Assembly: GCA_019695095.1 (NCBI GenBank)
Contig: JAIBAQ010000006.1
Coordinates: 1-64,000, forward strand
Direction of reading: 5' to 3'
From: Candidatus Hydrogenedentota bacterium
GTDB lineage: Bacteria; Hydrogenedentota; Hydrogenedentia; Hydrogenedentales; SLHB01
Length of the DNA: 64,000 bases
Every line of letters begins with the position of its first letter. The first letter of the stretch is position 1. The notes under the pieces were generated by a model that worked only from the letters and a program-made list of their open reading frames with translations, was not told where the DNA came from and did not search any database. Both the position numbers and the translations under genes were made by a program. Shown here one piece after another: positions 60,248 through 64,000 of the stretch.

Positions 60248-61720
60248 CTACCCCTTGTCTACTACCGGCTTCAACCGCTCCACGACCACCCGCACCGTCT
60301 TTACGCGCGCGTGATACTTGTCGTCCCCCTCTATGATGATCCAAGGTGCGTGTGTGGTTGACGTGCGTTCCAACATATCGGACGCCGCCAGCCAGTAGTC
60401 GTCCCAACGCTTGCGGTTACGCCAATCCTCGTCCGTGATTTTCCAGTGTTTGCTGGGTTCGGCTTGGCGGTCGTTGAACCGTTGGAGTTGCACTTCTTTC
60501 GAAATATGAAACCAGAACTTAATCAACACGACGCCGCACTCGACGAGTTCGGACTCGAATTCGTTGATTTCCCGGTATGCCCGTTGCCACTCTTCCGGTT
60601 TGGCAAATCCTTCGACGCGCTCCACCAGAACGCGTCCGTACCAACTCCGGTCGAAGATCGCGATGTGGCCTGCTTTGGGCAGAGGTCTCCAGAATCGCCA
60701 TAGATAATGGTGCGTCTTTTCATCGCCTTGCGGGGCGGCAATGGGCACTACTTCCAAACCACGCGGGTCCATTTCTTTTGTGAGACGCCGGATGTTGCCG
60801 CCCTTGCCGGACGCGTCCCATCCTTCGTAGACAATGACTACCGGGGTCCTTCGCACATAACAAAGATGCTGCAACCGCCGCAGTTCATCCTGCAACGGCT
60901 CCAGTTCCTTGTCGTATTTGTCCCGGCTCAGCGCGACACTCGTCTTGACGCGATCCAACGGGCTTGTGCGGCGCACAGGCTCTTTCACTTGCGGCGCGAC
61001 GGGCGGTTCGGTGCGAAGGAGCGCCTGTTCAAAAGCCGCCAGCAGCGTCTCCGCGACTTTCAGTTCGCGAAACCGTTTGTCGGTCGCAGGCACAACCGTC
61101 CACGGCGCGTACGGCGTCGATGTTTCAACGAGCATGTCTTCGACAGCCTGCAAATGCTCATCGTAGCGCTTGTGCTGGCGCAGCTCGTGCTTGCCCACCT
61201 TCCAAGAATAAGCGGGGTCTTTCTTCAGCTTCTTGAAACGGCTCGACTGTTCTTTCTTCGAGATGTGCAGAAAGAACTTCACGATGACGACGCCGTCATC
61301 GGCAAGTTGCCGCTCGAATCGGCGAATGCGTTCGTAGACCGGCTGGCAATCGGCACGCGTGCCTTCTTCTTCGACACGGTCTTCCAGCACTTCCCGGTAC
61401 CAACTGCGGTCGAATACACCGATGGTCCCGTCGGCGGGCAGGCGCGTCCAGAAACGCCACATCGGCGGACGGAATCGCTCTTCCTCTGTGGGCGGCAGAA
61501 TGGTGTGCACCTTGAACCCGCGTGGATCGAGCGGTTGCAGCAGGCGGCTGATGGTCGTGCCCTTGCCCGACGCGTCCCACCCCTCGAAGACCAGCAACAC
61601 TGGGATTCCGGCGGCATGCAGGTCTCGTTGCCGTTGCGCCAGTTGCGGGTCCAGCGCGTTCATGGCCTCTTTGTGCTCAGACTTTGACAGGTTCGCGGAC
61701 AGATCGAGGGTTTCAAGCAT
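60248..61720 (-). CDS. pap: Two-domain PPK2 (polyphosphate:AMP phosphotransferase type)
   Basis: 490 residues from ATG 61720 (the frame is open to 61798 but GGGGAG precedes 61720). Two PPK2 domains in tandem: about 20-235 with FEGWDASGKGTT, FDRSWYREVLEDRVE and KKEQSSRFKKL; about 265-480 with YEGWDASGKGGN and FDRSWYGRVLVERVE. The two-domain form is known as polyphosphate:AMP phosphotransferase, making ADP from AMP and polyphosphate. Both halves here keep the Walker A Lys and the Asp-Arg motif. Its upstream end touches the insertion sequence (about 65 bases). Confidence 0.92.
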   Translation of the reverse strand: MLETLDLSANLSKSEHKEAMNALDPQLAQRQRDLHAAGIPVLLVFEGWDASGKGTTISRLLQPLDPRGFKVHTILPPTEEERFRPPMWRFWTRLPADGTIGVFDRSWYREVLEDRVEEEGTRADCQPVYERIRRFERQLADDGVVIVKFFLHISKKEQSSRFKKLKKDPAYSWKVGKHELRQHKRYDEHLQAVEDMLVETSTPYAPWTVVPATDKRFRELKVAETLLAAFEQALLRTEPPVAPQVKEPVRRTSPLDRVKTSVALSRDKYDKELEPLQDELRRLQHLCYVRRTPVVIVYEGWDASGKGGNIRRLTKEMDPRGLEVVPIAAPQGDEKTHHYLWRFWRPLPKAGHIAIFDRSWYGRVLVERVEGFAKPEEWQRAYREINEFESELVECGVVLIKFWFHISKEVQLQRFNDRQAEPSKHWKITDEDWRNRKRWDDYWLAASDMLERTSTTHAPWIIIEGDDKYHARVKTVRVVVERLKPVVDKG

Positions 61721-61819
61721 GGCGTGCAACTCCCCAGTAGAGGAATGCAGTGTAGCGCGATTTCTCACAAGTAGCAAAGGAGCGACTTGACTCATCATAC
61801 ATCTACTCGAAATGGAATC

Positions 61820-61847
61820 GTTGCCTCATGAAGGAAATCTACTCGAA
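61820..61847 (+). repeat. Inner left terminal site of the insertion sequence
   Basis: GTTGCCTCA (61820-61828) and ATCTACTCGAA (61837-61847). Matches the two right-end sites in inverted orientation; a diverged outer copy lies at 61786-61811. Confidence 0.85.
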
Positions 61848-61878
61848 GGGTTTTGGGATTTTGGTAGAAACGGGTAGT

Positions 61879-61899
61879 TTCCGCCTTAAGGAGGCGGAA
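61879..61899 (+). promoter_or_regulatory. Hairpin covering the transposase ribosome-binding site
   Basis: TTCCGCCT (61879-61886) pairs perfectly with AGGCGGAA (61892-61899), loop TAAGG. The AAGGAGG at 61888-61894 lies in loop and stem, just before the ATG at 61907, so the structure would hide it in read-through RNA. Confidence 0.6.
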
Positions 61900-61906
61900 G
61901 GAATTC

Positions 61907-63184
61907 ATGGGGTTAACGATGCAGGAACGCAGAGTAGTGACGAAGGCCTTGGCGGAACAGTTCCGCCGGGCAGGAAAAAGGGACAAGGGGCGGATGCTGG
62001 ATGATTTCGTGAAAGCCACCGGATACAACCGGTCATACGCGGCCGGGCTGTTGCGCAATCACGGTAGGCGCGTCCAAGTGAAGCCAGGAGTCGCGGTGGA
62101 AGGCAGCGTGCACGTTGTCCGGCTGCCCAAAGCCCGCAAGCGCACGTATGGGGCGGACGTGGCCGCTGCATTGAAGAAAATATGGGAGATTCTCGATTAC
62201 ATCGGCAGCAAGCGCTTAGTGGCAGCCTTGCCCGAGGTGGTGCCACGGCTGGTGGAGTTCAGAGAACTGAAGCTGTCCAAGAGAGTGCAACGGCAATTAC
62301 TGGAGATAAGCCCGGCAACGGTGGACCGTCTGCTCCAGCCCGAACGCCAAAGACACGCCATCAAAGGGCGTTGCCACACCAAGCCCGGAACACTCTTGAA
62401 GCACCAAATCCCGATTCGGACCTTTTCGGATTGGGACGATGCCAAGCCCGGCTTCGTGGAGATGGATCTGGTGGGACACGATGGTGGAGTGGCGGCAGGC
62501 GACTATTGCTTTACTCTGGACATGACGGACGTGGCTACGGGATGGAGCGAACAGTACGCCGCGCTCAATAAGGCGCAAACCCACGTATTCGAAGGCATCC
62601 AACGGCTTCGGGAGCGATTCCCCTTTCCTTTCCTGGGAGTGGACTCGGACAATGGGAGCGAGTTCATTAACCGACAACTTTTCGACTACTGCCAAAGCGA
62701 GGATCTCGCCTTCACGCGTAGCCGTCCCTACCGCAAGAACGACACGTGTTATGTCGAGCAGAAGAACTGGTCCATTGTGCGTCGCTTCGCCGGGTATGCC
62801 CGCTATCAAGGCGAACGGGCACGCAACCTGCTGAACGAGCTGTATGCCGCGCTGAGCGCCTACGTGAACTTCTTCATGCCCTCCGTGAAGCTGGTCGAAA
62901 AGACCCGTGACGGTGCAAAGGTAACTCGCCGGTATGGCAAGCCCAAGACCCCGTATCAACGCGTGCTCGAATCGAACGACGCATCCCACAGTACAAAACA
63001 ACGACTCCGCGTCCGCTACAAAAAGCTCAACCCTGCCCACCTCAAACGGACCATCGAAAGCCTGCAACGCAAGCTCTTGAAAGAAGCCACCCGGCTCACA
63101 GCCGCCCAGACGCAGGCACTGGCCGCGCACGCGCCTGGGCCCAACCACCCCTGGCGCAGCCACGCCCCGGCACGGACGGCGTAA
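61907..63184 (+). CDS. DDE (rve-type) transposase
   Basis: A 425-residue transposase with an integrase-type catalytic core. N-terminal helix-turn-helix region about 5-60 (KRDKGRMLDDFVKATGYNRSYAAGLL). The catalytic acids fit D in VEMDLVGHDGG, D in GVDSDNGSEFI, and E in TCYVEQKN; the last motif (RKNDTCYVEQKNW) is typical of a group of integrase-core transposases outside the best-known IS families. It looks intact. ATG 61907 or 61919 may be used. A perfect GC hairpin follows at 63217. Confidence 0.92.
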   Translation: MGLTMQERRVVTKALAEQFRRAGKRDKGRMLDDFVKATGYNRSYAAGLLRNHGRRVQVKPGVAVEGSVHVVRLPKARKRTYGADVAAALKKIWEILDYIGSKRLVAALPEVVPRLVEFRELKLSKRVQRQLLEISPATVDRLLQPERQRHAIKGRCHTKPGTLLKHQIPIRTFSDWDDAKPGFVEMDLVGHDGGVAAGDYCFTLDMTDVATGWSEQYAALNKAQTHVFEGIQRLRERFPFPFLGVDSDNGSEFINRQLFDYCQSEDLAFTRSRPYRKNDTCYVEQKNWSIVRRFAGYARYQGERARNLLNELYAALSAYVNFFMPSVKLVEKTRDGAKVTRRYGKPKTPYQRVLESNDASHSTKQRLRVRYKKLNPAHLKRTIESLQRKLLKEATRLTAAQTQALAAHAPGPNHPWRSHAPARTA

Positions 63185-63216
63185 TGGAATCGAAAAACAT
63201 GCACACTAGTACAGCA

Positions 63217-63241
63217 AACCCCTCCCCGCGGGGGAGGGGTT
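63217..63241 (+). terminator. Strong hairpin after the transposase gene
   Basis: Perfect 11 bp stem AACCCCTCCCC/GGGGAGGGGTT with a GCG loop, 33 bases after the stop. No T-run follows, so it may act as an RNA stabiliser or weak terminator. Confidence 0.5.
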
Positions 63242-63285
63242 CACGCCAATATCCGGTGGTTATACCCTAAATGCACTCACTCACT

Positions 63286-63348
63286 TTCGAGTAGATTCTT
63301 ACGTGAGGCAACGAATCACCGTTCGAGTAGATTTTCACTTGAGGCAAC
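63286..63348 (-). repeat. Two right terminal sites of the insertion sequence
   Basis: TTCGAGTAGAT-N7-TGAGGCAAC occurs at 63286-63312 and again at 63322-63348, 9 bases apart, inverted relative to the left sites. Confidence 0.9.
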
Positions 63349-63465
63349 AGGAGGAGCTGATGTTTGCCGAGCGTAACGATTCTGACTCCATCCTCAGTGC
63401 TTGCGCCCGTGCCCTCCTCTTCCCCACAATGACGCTGTTCCCCAACCCGTGGAGGCTTGGACGGC

Positions 63466-64000
63466 TTGTCCGATATTGAAGAATCTCAGCTTGCGGAGAC
63501 GCTCGCTTCGGCCCTCGTGTGTCCGCGGACGCATCAGCCGCTGCAAGCCCGCGGTGGCGCGCTCGTGTGCGACGGCGGGTCTTATTTTCGAGGAACGGAC
63601 GGATACTTCGATTTCACGCTGGAATCCGCGTTCTACGACATGGAATCCACGAGCGAAGAATACGCGGTCGAACAGCAAGAGTCGTGGCGGCGGTTTTATG
63701 GAGAGTTCCTGAAACCGTGGGTAGTTCGCGAGAATGCCCGCCGCGTGCTTGAAGTCGGCTGCGGCATGGGGATGGGGATCCGGTTTCTGGCCGAAGACGG
63801 ATTCAACGCTTTCGGTCTCGACATTCCGTGCCTCGCCCGGTTCTGGGCTCGCAATGGAAACGACCCACGCAACTTCATCACGGGTGACGGGGCGTGCATG
63901 CCGTTCCCGGACGGCTACTTCGACGCCGTATACACGCTCGGTACCATCGAGCACATCGGCACGAAGGTCGGCCACTACACGCTGAACGACAACTACTGGG
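63466..64000 (+). CDS. Class I SAM-dependent methyltransferase, cut by the window edge
   Basis: Open to the right edge. Residues about 15-50 look like a Trm112-like lead (LVCPRTHQPL...ALVCDGG...GYFDF). The methyltransferase core follows: motif I VLEVGCGMGMGIRFLA, GLDIP as the acidic end of strand 2, GDGACMPFPDGYFDAVYTL for motif II, and IEHIG. This matches the Methyltransf_11 group. TTG 63466 is chosen because GGAGG lies 10 bases before it; TTG 63457 is the alternative. No in-frame ATG exists before about 63640. Substrate unknown. Confidence 0.8.
   Translation, partial: MSDIEESQLAETLASALVCPRTHQPLQARGGALVCDGGSYFRGTDGYFDFTLESAFYDMESTSEEYAVEQQESWRRFYGEFLKPWVVRENARRVLEVGCGMGMGIRFLAEDGFNAFGLDIPCLARFWARNGNDPRNFITGDGACMPFPDGYFDAVYTLGTIEHIGTKVGHYTLNDNYW

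Larger units (their letters stand above)
61783..63348 (+). mobile_element. Insertion sequence with doubled inverted ends
   Basis: About 1.56 kb with one transposase gene. Each end carries two copies of a ~27 bp site, GTTGCCTCA-N7/8-ATCTACTCGAA: left 61786-61811 (degenerate, CTTGACTCA) and 61820-61847; right, inverted, 63286-63312 and 63322-63348. AGGAG occurs on both sides (61778-61782 and 63349-63353) and may be a 5-base target duplication, but it is a common sequence. It has landed between pap and a methyltransferase gene. Confidence 0.8.

Noticed and set aside
63217-63241. Certain Rho-independent terminator after the transposase
   Set aside because: The stem is excellent, but no T-run follows on either strand, so termination cannot be claimed with confidence.
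1-64000. tRNA, rRNA or tmRNA genes
   Set aside because: I looked for T-arm-like and rRNA-like signatures in the gaps and saw none; a covariance search would be needed to exclude a divergent case.

Overview
This is a chromosomal segment from a Gram-negative, moderately high-GC bacterium. It carries lipid A genes (lpxA, lpxB), so there is an outer membrane. It is dense in secreted glycoside hydrolases, including two family-78 rhamnosidases, a beta-helix protein, GH67N-like and six-hairpin enzymes. It has a pilin-like protein with an H-X9-DG signature and many structured intergenic repeats. This mix fits the Planctomycetota/Verrucomicrobiota/Lentisphaerota/Hydrogenedentota style of genome (inference; no rRNA is present to confirm it). 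I saw no tRNA, rRNA, CRISPR array, prophage or replication origin.

Layout. (1) 0.2-7.4 kb, minus strand: lpxA, a Gfo/Idh/MocA dehydrogenase, lpxB, polA and rho, tightly packed, partly overlapping, and closed by an intrinsic terminator. (2) 7.4-10.4 kb: three short stand-alone minus-strand genes (RRM protein, single-domain response regulator, PilZ protein) separated by three copies of a ~90 bp hairpin repeat. (3) 10.4-18.5 kb, plus strand: a very large GH42-like protein, then WbqC, DegT/DnrJ aminotransferase, a WecA/MraY-type sugar-1-phosphate transferase and a beta-helix protein; the last four look like a surface-polysaccharide operon with 4-base overlaps. (4) 18.5-24.8 kb: metallophosphoesterase, a cytoplasmic GH67N-like protein, a 72 bp tandem repeat array, an EF-hand-like exported protein and a CehA/McbA-type protein. 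(5) 24.9-28.7 kb, minus: an iron-uptake operon (DtxR-family regulator, two FeoA, FeoB, FeoB-associated Cys-rich peptide) with a clear promoter and palindromic operator. (6) 28.8-37.9 kb: a DUF4143 remnant, GH78, alpha/beta hydrolase, a RelE/RHH toxin-antitoxin pair, an ECF sigma factor overlapping a membrane protein, a DUF5060 glycosidase and an SGNH hydrolase. (7) 38.0-42.9 kb, minus: an ABC transporter with membrane-fusion protein and two FtsX-like permeases. (8) 43-57.7 kb: more secreted glycosidases (six-hairpin, GH67N-like, GH78, MGH1-like), an NMT1-like membrane sensor with a C-terminal Cys4 module, a methylcobamide-transferase-like URO-D protein and a TPR membrane protein. (9) 57.8-61.8 kb, minus: an orphan GspF N-domain peptide, two zinc-ribbon/DUF4190 membrane proteins (one fused to a pilin-like domain) and a two-domain PPK2. 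(10) 61.8-63.4 kb: an insertion sequence with doubled inverted ends; a methyltransferase gene runs off the right edge.

Working together: the exported hydrolases suggest a heterotroph that removes rhamnose- and uronate-containing side chains from complex polysaccharides. The polysaccharide operon and Lpx genes build its own envelope, and the Feo operon supplies ferrous iron under DtxR-type control. The features I found hardest to explain from known families are the chained-hairpin repeats, the Cys4 sensor output, the Cys-rich DtxR tail, and the orphan GspF/pilin-like proteins encoded side by side.
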